Below, piece by piece: positions 33,156 to 41,815 of a stretch of 64,000 bases of DNA (the stretch's first letter is position 1; each line of letters opens with the position of its first letter). Source of the stretch: an uncultured Lachnospiraceae bacterium (lineage in GTDB: Bacteria; Bacillota; Clostridia; Lachnospirales; Lachnospiraceae); NCBI GenBank assembly GCA_910586255.1, contig CAJUHR010000004.1, positions 91,712 through 155,711 of the forward strand, in the 5' to 3' direction. The translations under genes were made by a program, and so were the position numbers. Below the pieces are notes generated by a model, which was given only the letters and a program-made list of their open reading frames with translations, was not told the origin of the DNA and searched no databases.

Positions 33156-34736
33156 ATGTATGGTAGTATACGGGGGATTTGGCTGGGGCTGTCTTTGAAA
33201 AAGAAGCTGGGAATTTATGTGTGTCTGGTGATTCTGGTCATCGGTATTTCGGCGGCGTTCAGCTTTTTTCTGATGGATTTTGCTCTGGGGAATTTTAATG
33301 TGATTTTGGATGACAATTCCCGGTGCTATGATTTTCAGGAGGCTATGGAGCAGGAGAGCAGGGCCTTTGAGAATTATATCCGGGACCGCAGCAGGGAAAA
33401 CGGGGAACAGTATGAAATGGCCTGCCAAAGGTCAGAGCTGAGTCTCAGACAGCTTCCCTATGACTACAGCCTGATCGGGGCGGAGCGCTATGGACGGACA
33501 TGGAGTGTGTGCAATGCCTATGAGAAGTATCAAAGCTCCCGGGACGAATTTGTTTTGCGGGATCAGAGAGACGGGGAGTATATTGAGAGTCTGTATCAAA
33601 TTTATGCCATGCAGGGATATTTAAGGACCTATGCCCGCCAGCTTTTGCAGCTTACCATGGTGGAGGGGGACGCCAGCTATCAAAGGCAGGTGCCGGTGTA
33701 TTACCGGATTCCGTATTTGATTCTTTTAGGCTCTGTGGCGCTTATCGGGGCCATAACACTGCTGACCAGGATTTTGTCTCACGGGGTGGTTGACCCTATG
33801 GAGAAGCTGGCAGACGCCACCAGAAAGATTGCGGTCAATGATTTCACCGGGGAGGATCTGGCGGTGGATAATCAGGACGAGATGGGGGAGATGGTCCGGG
33901 CTTTTAACAAGATGAAGCATGCCACAGAAGGATATATTCAAACCCTGATGAAGAACCATGAGATATCGGAGCTTCTCCACCGGGAGGAGATGGAGAAGAT
34001 AAGGATGGAGAAGCGGCTGGAGGCGGCCAGGCTGGAGCTTTTAAAGAGTCAGATTAACCCCCATTTCCTTTTTAATACGCTGAATATTATTGCATGTATG
34101 GCTAAGCTGGAGGATGCGTCCACCACGGAGCGGATGATTACCAGCATGAGCAATCTGTTCCGGTATAATCTGAAAACCACGGAGCAAATCGTTCCTTTGG
34201 GGCAGGAGATACGGGTGGTGCGGGATTATATGTATATCCAACAGATGCGGTTTGGCGACCGTATTCAGTATGACTGCCGGCTTTTGGTGGACGAAATGGC
34301 TGTGAAGATACCGGCCTTTACCTTACAGCCCCTGGTGGAAAATGCCATTGTTCATGGCATTGGGAAAAAGGAACAGGGAGGAACCGTATATCTGCGGGTG
34401 CGCAGAAAGCAAAACCGGGTGATTGTGCTGGTGGCAGACACCGGGGTGGGGATGGATGAGGAAAAAAGGCGGAATCTGGAGGAGGCCCTGGAGAAAAGCC
34501 ATACGGCCAAGGTGGGAATTGGTCTGGGAAATATTTACCAGCGGATTCATGCCATGTACCGGGACGGAGAGATGCGGATTTACAGCAGAAAAGGACAGGG
34601 AACGGTGATCTGGCTGGAGATTCCCCAGGAGGAGATTTTTCAGGAGGAGACTTTTCAGAGGGAGATTTCCCGGAAAGAGATTGTCCGGGAGGAAAGGGCA
34701 GCAGATGACACAAAGGCAGAAGGGGGAGTATTATGA
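33156..34736 (+). CDS. Sensor histidine kinase, LytS/YesM type
   Basis: 526 residues. Membrane helices lie near 20-42 and 185-208 and enclose an extracytoplasmic sensor of about 140 residues. A HAMP linker follows (VVDPMEKLADATRKIAVNDF), then the His_kinase domain with the phospho-acceptor His in KSQINPHFLFNTLNII. The ATPase N-box is PLVENAIVHGI and the G-box DTGVGM. The last 35 residues are an unusual acidic/basic tail of short repeats (EEIFQEETFQREISRKEI). It overlaps the response regulator and lies upstream of a TRAP transporter, so it probably senses that transporter's substrate. Confidence 0.93.
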   Translation: MYGSIRGIWLGLSLKKKLGIYVCLVILVIGISAAFSFFLMDFALGNFNVILDDNSRCYDFQEAMEQESRAFENYIRDRSRENGEQYEMACQRSELSLRQLPYDYSLIGAERYGRTWSVCNAYEKYQSSRDEFVLRDQRDGEYIESLYQIYAMQGYLRTYARQLLQLTMVEGDASYQRQVPVYYRIPYLILLGSVALIGAITLLTRILSHGVVDPMEKLADATRKIAVNDFTGEDLAVDNQDEMGEMVRAFNKMKHATEGYIQTLMKNHEISELLHREEMEKIRMEKRLEAARLELLKSQINPHFLFNTLNIIACMAKLEDASTTERMITSMSNLFRYNLKTTEQIVPLGQEIRVVRDYMYIQQMRFGDRIQYDCRLLVDEMAVKIPAFTLQPLVENAIVHGIGKKEQGGTVYLRVRRKQNRVIVLVADTGVGMDEEKRRNLEEALEKSHTAKVGIGLGNIYQRIHAMYRDGEMRIYSRKGQGTVIWLEIPQEEIFQEETFQREISRKEIVREERAADDTKAEGGVL

Positions 34737-35536
34737 TTCATTTACTGATTGCGGACGATGAGATGCTGGAGCGGGCGGTGCTTTGCAAGACCCTAAAGAA
34801 AAATCTGGGAGATCGGTGCCGGATTTTTCAGGCAGAAAACGGCAGAGAGGCTCTTTCTGTCTATGAGAGAGAAAAAATCCGCATTGCGATTCTGGATATT
34901 GAGATGCCGGGGATCAATGGCATCGAGGCGGCGGAAAGAATCAGGGAAAAGGACAAGGACTGCTGTATTATCTTTCTCACAGCCTTTGATGAGTTTGCCT
35001 ATGCCCGCAAGGCCATCACGGTCCGGGCTCTGGATTATCTTTTAAAGCCCTATGAGGAGCAGGAGCTGATGCTGGTGGTGGAGGAGGCTATGCGCGTTGC
35101 AGAGGGGCTGCAAAAGGATTGGGAGAGAAAGACCACAGGGGAGGAAGCGGGGACGGAAAAGTTCCAAAAAGATGCTGTGGAGGAGTCTTATGCAGGAGCG
35201 GAGACGGGGCTGCAGGAGATGGTGATCCAATATATCCGGGACAACTATCGGTCGGAGTTGTCCATGCAGGATGTAGCCCGGGCCATGAGCTATTCGGAGG
35301 CATATTTCTGCAAGCTGTTTAAGCAGTGCTTTGGCAAAAATTTCACATCTTATCTGACGGAATACCGGGTGGAGGAGGCAAAAAGACTTTTGGAGGATCC
35401 TATGGTCAACATCAAGGAGATCGGCAAGGCTGTGGGGTACGGGGATTCCAACTATTTCACAAAAGTGTTCAGGCGGGTCACGGGAGTGAGCCCCACCGAG
35501 TATCGGGTGCAGCGTTTCCGGTCAGGGAGTATTTAA
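34733..35536 (+). CDS. Response regulator with AraC-type DNA-binding domain, YesN-like
   Basis: 267 residues. The receiver has LIADDEMLERAVL, the phospho-accepting Asp in ILDIEMPG, the switch Thr in FLTAFDEF and the Lys in LLKPYEE. A short linker leads to two helix-turn-helix motifs of the AraC type (MQDVARAMSYSEAYFCKLFKQ and IKEIGKAVGYGDSNYFTKVF). It overlaps the kinase gene by 4 bases. Its likely target is the TRAP operon just downstream. Confidence 0.94.
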   Translation: MIHLLIADDEMLERAVLCKTLKKNLGDRCRIFQAENGREALSVYEREKIRIAILDIEMPGINGIEAAERIREKDKDCCIIFLTAFDEFAYARKAITVRALDYLLKPYEEQELMLVVEEAMRVAEGLQKDWERKTTGEEAGTEKFQKDAVEESYAGAETGLQEMVIQYIRDNYRSELSMQDVARAMSYSEAYFCKLFKQCFGKNFTSYLTEYRVEEAKRLLEDPMVNIKEIGKAVGYGDSNYFTKVFRRVTGVSPTEYRVQRFRSGSI

Positions 35537-35730
35537 AAAAGAATTTGTTGCTTATGTATAAATATTATTTTTAAACAAGTTAAAATTATACTATGATTCA
35601 CAAAATTTTACTATTTTTATTTAAACCATTTGGATATATAATAAACATATTCCTGAATTATCCAGGAGATGTCTATGGTCTCCGGGAGATTTTGAGAGGT
35701 TTCATAAAAATCATAAGGAGGAAATGTTTT

Positions 35731-36849
35731 ATGAAAAAAAGATGGATTGGTACGGCATTGTGCGCAGCTATGGTTGTGGCTTCCATGTCCGGATGCGGAC
35801 TGAAGGAGCCGGAGGCTCCGGCTACCACGGCAGCTCCTGCGGCTACGGAGGCCCCTGCCACAGAGGCGGCGGGAGATGCCACGGAGGCGGCGAAGGAAGA
35901 GGACGGCGCGGACGCGGCTGCAGCCAATGACCCGGCTGTTACCCTGGTATACGCGGAGGTGAATCCTCTTGACACCATTGTAGGGCAGACGGATTCCTTC
36001 TTTAAGGAGAAGGTTGAGGAGCTGTCCGGCGGTTCCATCACCATTGATCTGCAGGCCTCCGGCGTGTTGGGTTCTGAGAACGATGTGCTGGATACCATGC
36101 TTGGGGGCGGCGGCACCATTGATATGTCCCGTATCTCCGCCTTTGCCTTGACCAGCTACGGCGGTGAGAAGTCCATGCTGCTTTCCATTCCCTACACCTT
36201 TGTGGACCGGAATCATTTCTGGAACTTTGCCACCTCAGATCTGGCTCCTGAGTTCCTGCTTGAGCCCCATGACAACGGCACAGGCGTGAGAGGATTGTTC
36301 TACGGCGAGGAGGGCTTCCGCCATTTCTTCACCAAGAATCCGGTAAGCGGACTGGAGGATTTAAAGGGCATGAAGCTGCGTGTGTCCAATGACCCGATCA
36401 TGAATGGTATGGTTGAAGGACTGGGTGCTTCCCCGACTGTTGTGGCCTTTGGCGAGCTGTATTCCGCTCTGCAGACCGGCGTGGTGGACGGCGCCGAGCA
36501 GCCGATCGCCAACTACAAGTCCAACGCATTCCCGGAGGTTGCCAACAACCTGATCTTGGACGGTCATACTCTGGGCGCTATCCAGGTTATCATCACAGAC
36601 GAAGCATGGGATAAGCTGACGGAGAATCAGCAGAACGCCATGATGGAGGCTTCCAAGCTGGCTTCCGAGTACAACCGCAAGATCTCTGAGGATGCGGAGA
36701 ACAAGGTGCTTGAGGAGCTGAAGGCAGAGGGCTGCAATGTTGTGGAGGTGACCGACAAGGCTCCGTGGCAGGAGGCCTGTAAGAAGGTTGTGGAAGACAA
36801 CACTGCTGCCTATGCAGATCTGTATCAGCAGATCGTGGATATGCAGTAA
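35731..36849 (+). CDS. TRAP transporter solute-binding lipoprotein, DctP family
   Basis: 372 residues from ATG 35731 (AAGGAGG at 35715-35721). Signal with lipobox MSGCGL, then an Ala/Thr/Glu linker to about 65. The DctP fold follows: VDRNHFWNFATSD, GMKLRVSNDPIMNGMVEGLGASPTVVAFGELYSALQTGVVDGAEQP with the conserved Arg and Glu/Gln of the carboxylate-binding site. It delivers an organic acid or sugar acid to the DctQM permease. The AT-rich 194-base gap upstream has weak -10 candidates (TATGAT 35592, TATAAT 35637) and could hold regulator sites. Confidence 0.92.
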   Translation: MKKRWIGTALCAAMVVASMSGCGLKEPEAPATTAAPAATEAPATEAAGDATEAAKEEDGADAAAANDPAVTLVYAEVNPLDTIVGQTDSFFKEKVEELSGGSITIDLQASGVLGSENDVLDTMLGGGGTIDMSRISAFALTSYGGEKSMLLSIPYTFVDRNHFWNFATSDLAPEFLLEPHDNGTGVRGLFYGEEGFRHFFTKNPVSGLEDLKGMKLRVSNDPIMNGMVEGLGASPTVVAFGELYSALQTGVVDGAEQPIANYKSNAFPEVANNLILDGHTLGAIQVIITDEAWDKLTENQQNAMMEASKLASEYNRKISEDAENKVLEELKAEGCNVVEVTDKAPWQEACKKVVEDNTAAYADLYQQIVDMQ

Positions 36850-36873
36850 TCCTGCCGGAAAAGAGTGAGTGTG

Positions 36874-37017
36874 GTTACTGTTCACACCATGACTAATCAC
36901 CCCGTTGATTAGTCATGAGCCAGTATAGTTATGGGGCCAAAGCATATGCCCCATCGCCACAGGCGATTTCAAATGGGCATATGCTGTTACGTTCACAGGA
37001 TACCTGTGAACAGTAAC
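36874..37017 (+). mobile_element. MITE-like structured repeat, type B (B1), with 8-bp target duplication
   Basis: 144 bases from GTTACTGTTCACA to TGTGAACAGTAAC, a perfect 13-base terminal inverted repeat. TGAGTGTG lies directly on both sides (36866-36873 and 37018-37025). Inside are a hairpin around TGACTAATCA/TGATTAGTCA and another, ATGGGGC/GCCCCAT. No coding capacity. It separates the TRAP binding-protein gene from its permease genes. Confidence 0.9.
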
Positions 37018-37094
37018 TGAGTGTGCAGGAAAATAAACCTGATGGCAGGTGTTTTGGTTGCAGTTTGCTGACAGTCGGTAAGGTGTGACAGATT

Positions 37095-37130
37095 ACAGGC
37101 ACAGAAGCCAGTGAAGGTTTCTGTGCCTGT
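37095..37130 (+). terminator. Hairpin between TRAP binding protein and permease genes
   Basis: ACAGGCACAGAA pairs perfectly with TTCTGTGCCTGT over a 12-base loop. Only a short T stretch follows, so it may be a leaky terminator or attenuator that lowers permease levels relative to the binding protein, as is common in TRAP operons. The rest of the 389-base gap is the mobile repeat and unassigned sequence. Confidence 0.55.
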
Positions 37131-37238
37131 TTGCATGCACAGGCCTTTGCCTGATGGCGCAGACAGTGGATGCCGGCTTTGCCTGAGTTTGCGCGATGCA
37201 GCAGTAGTAACAGTGACGCTTTAAGGAAAGGAGTAGGT

Positions 37239-37763
37239 ATGCCTGCGATTTTTGAGACCATCGATAAGATTAAACCGATTTATGATGTTGTGTATAAAAT
37301 AACTCTTTTCATTTGCAAATTGCTTTTGATTGCGGACATCGGGATCACCTCCATGGCAGTCTGCGGGAGATATATTTCTTTTATTCCGGATCCGGCCTGG
37401 TCGGAGCAGGTGGTTTTGACACTGATGTCCTATATGGCAGTGCTTTCTGCTGCCCTGGCAATCCGCAATGGATCCCATATCCGTATGACGGCCCTGGATT
37501 CTTATCTTCCTAAGGGACTGATCCGTTTTTTGGATATTCTTGCAGATCTTGCCGTGCTGGTGCTTGCCATTATCATGATCGTTGTGGGATGGCAGTATGC
37601 CCAGACTATCGGCGGGCGGGGAGCTTATGAGAGCATGCCCTGGCTGTCAAGATTCTGGATGTATTTCCCGGTTCCCTTGGCAGGGGTTGCCATGCTGGTA
37701 TTTGAGATTGAGGCGATCTATAATCATATAAAGCTGATTTTCGTAAAGGAGGGCGAGGCATAA
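37239..37763 (+). CDS. TRAP transporter small permease, DctQ family
   Basis: 174 residues from ATG 37239 (AAAGGAG upstream). Four membrane segments, with conserved WSEQVVLTLMSYMAVLSAALAIRNGSHIRMTALD in the middle, typical for DctQ. It couples the binding protein to DctM. The stop and next start overlap by one base. Confidence 0.93.
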   Translation: MPAIFETIDKIKPIYDVVYKITLFICKLLLIADIGITSMAVCGRYISFIPDPAWSEQVVLTLMSYMAVLSAALAIRNGSHIRMTALDSYLPKGLIRFLDILADLAVLVLAIIMIVVGWQYAQTIGGRGAYESMPWLSRFWMYFPVPLAGVAMLVFEIEAIYNHIKLIFVKEGEA

Positions 37764-39055
37764 TGGATGCGAATACAATGGCGATTGCCGTATTGCTCGG
37801 AGGCTTTTTTGTAATGATTTTTCTCCGGTTCCCCATTGCGTATGCAGTAGGGCTGGCCTCGGTCCTGTGTCTGATGGTGCAGGGGCTGCCCTTGTCGAAC
37901 ATCTGTCAGTACATGGTAAAGGGAATCAGCTCCTTCAGTCTGATGGCAGTTCCCTTCTTCATCACCATGGGCGTGCTGATGGGCTCCGGCGGTATTTCTG
38001 ATAAATTGATTGCCCTGGCCAATGCCTGTGTGGGCTGGATGCGGGGCGGAATGGCCATGGTTAATATTGTGGCATCCTATTTCTTCGGGGGAATTTCCGG
38101 CTCTGCCTCGGCGGATACGGCGTCTCTCGGCTCCATTCTGATTCCCATGATGGTGGATCAGGGGTATGATGCGGATTTCTCCACGGCAGTTACCATCACA
38201 TCCTCCTGTGAGGGGCTTTTGGTTCCGCCCAGCCACAATATGGTTATCTATGCCACAACGGCAGGAGGAATTTCCGTTGGCTCTCTGTTTCTGGCCGGAT
38301 ATGTGCCGGGGGCTTTGCTGGCAGGAAGCCTGATGATCGGCTCCTACATTATTTCCATAAAGAGAAACTATCCTAAGGGCGAACCTTTTTCCATCAAAAA
38401 TCTTTTAAAGCAGCTCAGCGTGTCCATCTGGGCTCTGGCTGCGGTGCTGATTGTGGTGTTCGGAGTGGTAGGCGGCGTGTTTACAGCTACGGAGTCAGCG
38501 GCTATTGCGGTTATCTACAGCCTGATTGTCAGTGTATTTGTCTACAGAGGACTGGACTGGAAAGGTGTGTGGAAGGCTCTGGACGACTGTGTGGCTACCC
38601 TTTCCATTGTTTTGATTCTGATTTCCACATCGGCAGTGTTCGGTTTTTGCCTCACACGGCTTCACGTGCCGGATCTGGCGGCCAATGCCATCACAGGGCT
38701 GACCAGGAATCCTTATATTCTGGCACTGCTTTTGAATCTGATTCTGCTGGTGTTGGGCTGTATTATGGATATGGCGCCGATTATTCTGATTGCCACGCCG
38801 ATCCTTTTGCCGATTGCCACCTCCATTGGGATTGACCCTATTCAGTTTGGTATTATGGTGGTGTTAAACTGTGGTATCGGACTTTTGACCCCGCCGGTGG
38901 GCGCGGTTCTCTTTATCGGATCGGCGATTGCAAAGCTGCCTATGGAGAAGGTGGTAAAGGCGACCCTTCCGTTTTATCTGTGCATGATTATTTCGCTGTT
39001 GCTGATTACCTTTATTCCGGCGATAAGCATGTGGCTGCCGAATATGCTTGGCTGA
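37763..39055 (+). CDS. TRAP transporter large permease, DctM family
   Basis: 430 residues, about 12 membrane segments. FFGGISGSASADTASLGSILIPMM and GLLTPPVGAVLFIGSAIA are the repeated DctM motifs of the two transport halves. It drives sodium-coupled uptake with DctQ and the binding protein. A short hairpin with T-run follows about 50 bases after the stop. Confidence 0.95.
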   Translation: MDANTMAIAVLLGGFFVMIFLRFPIAYAVGLASVLCLMVQGLPLSNICQYMVKGISSFSLMAVPFFITMGVLMGSGGISDKLIALANACVGWMRGGMAMVNIVASYFFGGISGSASADTASLGSILIPMMVDQGYDADFSTAVTITSSCEGLLVPPSHNMVIYATTAGGISVGSLFLAGYVPGALLAGSLMIGSYIISIKRNYPKGEPFSIKNLLKQLSVSIWALAAVLIVVFGVVGGVFTATESAAIAVIYSLIVSVFVYRGLDWKGVWKALDDCVATLSIVLILISTSAVFGFCLTRLHVPDLAANAITGLTRNPYILALLLNLILLVLGCIMDMAPIILIATPILLPIATSIGIDPIQFGIMVVLNCGIGLLTPPVGAVLFIGSAIAKLPMEKVVKATLPFYLCMIISLLLITFIPAISMWLPNMLG

Positions 39056-39107
39056 TGTTTTTGTCTGGCGGCGGGCAATGGCTGCAAAATATGAGGGAAG
39101 ACTGTTT

Positions 39108-39131
39108 GGAGAAAGCAGCCTTCTCTTTTTT
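39108..39131 (+). terminator. Weak terminator after DctM gene
   Basis: GGAGAA pairs with TTCTC across a 6-8 base loop, followed by TTTTTT. Short stem, so moderate strength. Confidence 0.5.
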
Positions 39132-39170
39132 ATGCGCAGGCCCCCAAAGGACAGGAGAAGGAGGAGAGGA

Positions 39171-39199
39171 TTGCGTGGATAGAAAGAGGCTGATATAAT
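39171..39199 (+). promoter_or_regulatory. Promoter for second TRAP binding-protein gene
   Basis: TTGCGT (39171-39176), 17 bases, TATAAT (39194-39199) with TGA extending the -10. It makes the downstream gene independently transcribed. Confidence 0.75.
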
Positions 39200-39277
39200 G
39201 GTAAAAGAAAACAAACAAGCAAAGAGAAAAGCCAAAACGGGCTGGAAAGGCATGATGGAAGGATGGGGGCTGTGGAG

Positions 39278-40297
39278 ATGAAGAGAGATCGGATGGTTAT
39301 CCGGGTGATTTTTTGGGGGATGATTTTGGGAATATTGGGAGCATGCGGGAAGGCGGGGAAGGAGACGAAGGAGACGGTGCCGGAGTATGTTTTCACCTAC
39401 GCGGAGAACCAGGCAGAGGATTATCCCACAACCCTGGGGGCTTATCGGTTTGCCCAGCTGGTGAAGGAGAGGACAGGGGGAAGAATTGAGATCCTTGTGA
39501 AGGCCAACGGGGAGCTGGGAGACGAGCAGGCGGTGGTGGAGCAGCTTCAGTATGGGGGAATCGATTTCGTGCGGGCATCCCTGTCTTCTTTGTCCGAGTT
39601 TGTGCCGAAGATGAATGTGCTGCAGATGCCTTATCTCTATAAAAATTCAGAGCATATGTGGAAGGTTTTGGACGGGGAGATAGGAGAAGAGTTTATGGAG
39701 ATTCTTGACGGCTCGGGACTGACCGGGCTGTCCTGGTATGATGCGGGAACCAGGAATTTCTATTGCACAAATAAGCCGATTCGCAGTCTGGAGGACGTAA
39801 AGGGGATGCGGATTCGGGTTCAGGAATCGGAGATGATGGGGGCTATGGTGGAGGCTTTGGGCGGGACGGCAGTGCCCATGACCTATGACAAGGTATATTC
39901 AGCTCTGGAGACCGGTCAGATCGATGGGGCGGAGAATAACTGGCCTTCCTATGAGTCGGTCAGACACTATGAGGTGGCGCCCTTTTACACGGTGGATGAG
40001 CACACCCGGGTGCCGGAGATGCAGCTCATGTCCCGGCATACCTGGGAGAAGCTCTCGCCGGAGGATCAGAATCTTATCCGGGAGTGCGCCAGGGATTCGG
40101 CCATTTATCAGCGAAAGCTGTGGACTCAGCGGTCGGAGGCGTCACAGAGGCGGGTGCGGGGGGCCGGATGCACGGTTTTAGAGCTGTCAGAGGAGGAGAA
40201 GGAGCGGTTTCGCCAGGCCATGCAGCCGGTATACCAAAGGTATTGCGCTGATTACATGGATGTGATTGAGAGAATAGGCCAGGCAGGGGAGGAATAA
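39278..40297 (+). CDS. Second TRAP solute-binding lipoprotein, DctP family
   Basis: 339 residues from ATG 39278; an ATG at 39263 is the alternative. Signal with lipobox LGACGK but, unlike the first binding protein, no long linker. DctP features: AEDYPTTLGAYRFAQLVKERTGG, GMRIRVQESEMMGAMVEALGGTAVPMTYDKVYSALETGQIDGAENN. It diverges from the protein at 35731, so it likely binds another ligand and shares the DctQM permease or acts in sensing. It has its own promoter. Confidence 0.9.
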   Translation: MKRDRMVIRVIFWGMILGILGACGKAGKETKETVPEYVFTYAENQAEDYPTTLGAYRFAQLVKERTGGRIEILVKANGELGDEQAVVEQLQYGGIDFVRASLSSLSEFVPKMNVLQMPYLYKNSEHMWKVLDGEIGEEFMEILDGSGLTGLSWYDAGTRNFYCTNKPIRSLEDVKGMRIRVQESEMMGAMVEALGGTAVPMTYDKVYSALETGQIDGAENNWPSYESVRHYEVAPFYTVDEHTRVPEMQLMSRHTWEKLSPEDQNLIRECARDSAIYQRKLWTQRSEASQRRVRGAGCTVLELSEEEKERFRQAMQPVYQRYCADYMDVIERIGQAGEE

Positions 40298-40306
40298 GGA
40301 AAAAGA

Positions 40307-40340
40307 GGGCAGGAGATAAGTTTCTCCTGCCCATAATTAT
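40307..40340. terminator. Terminator between convergent genes
   Basis: GGGCAGGAGA pairs with TCTCCTGCCC over a 6-base loop. The flanks are A-rich on the left and AT-rich on the right, so it can serve both the binding-protein gene and trkH. Confidence 0.75.
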
Positions 40341-40364
40341 TGCACGCTCCTTGCAGCAAAGCTT

Positions 40365-41804
40365 TCAGAATTTTCTCCAGGTATCCCGGGCGAAAAGAAG
40401 AACTAAGGGGAAGATCTCCAGTCTGCCGGCCAGCATATCAAAAATAAGAACAAGCTTGGCGGGAACCGAGAAAAAGGCGAAATTCGCCGCGGGACCTACC
40501 AGCTCTAAGCCGGGGCCGATATTGTTGAAGGTGGCCGCAACGGCTGTGAAGTTGGTGATCAGATCCGTTCCCCCTCCGGCCAGTATCAGCATAGAGGTGG
40601 CAAAGATCAGGATGTAGATGATCAAAAATACATTGATGTTGCGGACAACCTCGTGGTCGATGGGCTTTCCGTCCATTCGGATTCGTTTTACCAGACGCGG
40701 GTGAAGGTACTGAGTCAGCTCCTTGCCGGCAGACTTGATAAGGATGATGAAACGGGAAACCTTGATTCCGCCGCCTGTGCTTCCGGCACAGGCTCCCACA
40801 AACATCAAAAGCACCAGGATCGTCCGGGATATCTCCGGCCACTGGTTAAAATCGGCAGTGGCAAAGCCGGTGGTGGTGATGATGGAGCCTACCTGGAAGG
40901 CCGATTCTCTAAGAGCAACAGCGGGAGAGCCGTAAATGCCGCGGATATCCCAGCCAATCATAAGGATGGCCGCCAGGATGATGAAAAAGTACCAGAAAAC
41001 CTCCTCATTGGAAAAGGCCTGCTTCCACTTGTGCAAAAGCAGCAGAAAATAAAAGTTAAAGTTTACTCCAAAGAGGATCATGAATATGGTCACCTCGATC
41101 TGAATCAGAGGGGAGTAGCCGGCTATACTGTCATTTTTGATTCCGAAGCCGCCGGTTCCCGCTGTTCCAAAAGAGGTGGTCAGGGCGTCAAAGACGCTCA
41201 TGCCGCTGACGAGAAGCACTACAAATTCAGCAATGGTTATGGCAATATAGATCCCATAGAGGATCTTTGCCGTGGAATGGACCTTGGGCAGCAACTTGCT
41301 GACCGATGGCCCCGGGCTCTCCGCCTTCATCAGGTTCATGTGGGAGCCGCCCGCCAGCTTTAGGAGGGACAGAAGAAATACCAGGACGCCCATGCCGCCG
41401 ATCCAGTGGGTGAAGCTGCGCCACATAAGCACGCATTTGGGCAGATCCTCCACTGCCGGCACGATGCTGGCTCCGGTGGTGGTAAAGCCGGAGACCGTCT
41501 CAAAGAGGGCGTCAACCGGATGGAGGATGGCGCCGCTGAACAAAAAGGGCAGAGCTCCCATGACGCTTAAGAAAATCCAGCTTAAGGCAACGGTCACATA
41601 GCCTTCCTTTACATAGAAGTACTGGCGTTTGGGCTTTTTGAGGGTCAGGGCAAGTCCCGCCGCCAGACACAGGGCGCCGGATTTGACAAAGGCCCACATA
41701 GCAGACTCCTGGTACAGGATCCCGGTCACTACAGGAAGGAGCATAAAGGCCGCCTCGATGTTTAAGACCCATCCGATTATGTAAAAAATAATTCGATAGT
41801 TCAT
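40365..41804 (-). CDS. trkH: Potassium uptake protein TrkH/KtrB, membrane subunit
   Basis: 479 residues. Multi-membrane-pass K+ translocating subunit with four pore loops; filter-like segments are FTTTGASIV, GTAGTGGFGIK, TTTGFATADF and FNNIGPGLE. It works with the TrkA regulator encoded 11 bases upstream. The start ATG at 41804 is close to the trkA stop, so the two are cotranscribed. Confidence 0.94.
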   Translation of the reverse strand: MNYRIIFYIIGWVLNIEAAFMLLPVVTGILYQESAMWAFVKSGALCLAAGLALTLKKPKRQYFYVKEGYVTVALSWIFLSVMGALPFLFSGAILHPVDALFETVSGFTTTGASIVPAVEDLPKCVLMWRSFTHWIGGMGVLVFLLSLLKLAGGSHMNLMKAESPGPSVSKLLPKVHSTAKILYGIYIAITIAEFVVLLVSGMSVFDALTTSFGTAGTGGFGIKNDSIAGYSPLIQIEVTIFMILFGVNFNFYFLLLLHKWKQAFSNEEVFWYFFIILAAILMIGWDIRGIYGSPAVALRESAFQVGSIITTTGFATADFNQWPEISRTILVLLMFVGACAGSTGGGIKVSRFIILIKSAGKELTQYLHPRLVKRIRMDGKPIDHEVVRNINVFLIIYILIFATSMLILAGGGTDLITNFTAVAATFNNIGPGLELVGPAANFAFFSVPAKLVLIFDMLAGRLEIFPLVLLFARDTWRKF

Positions 41805-41815
41805 GATTTTATCCT

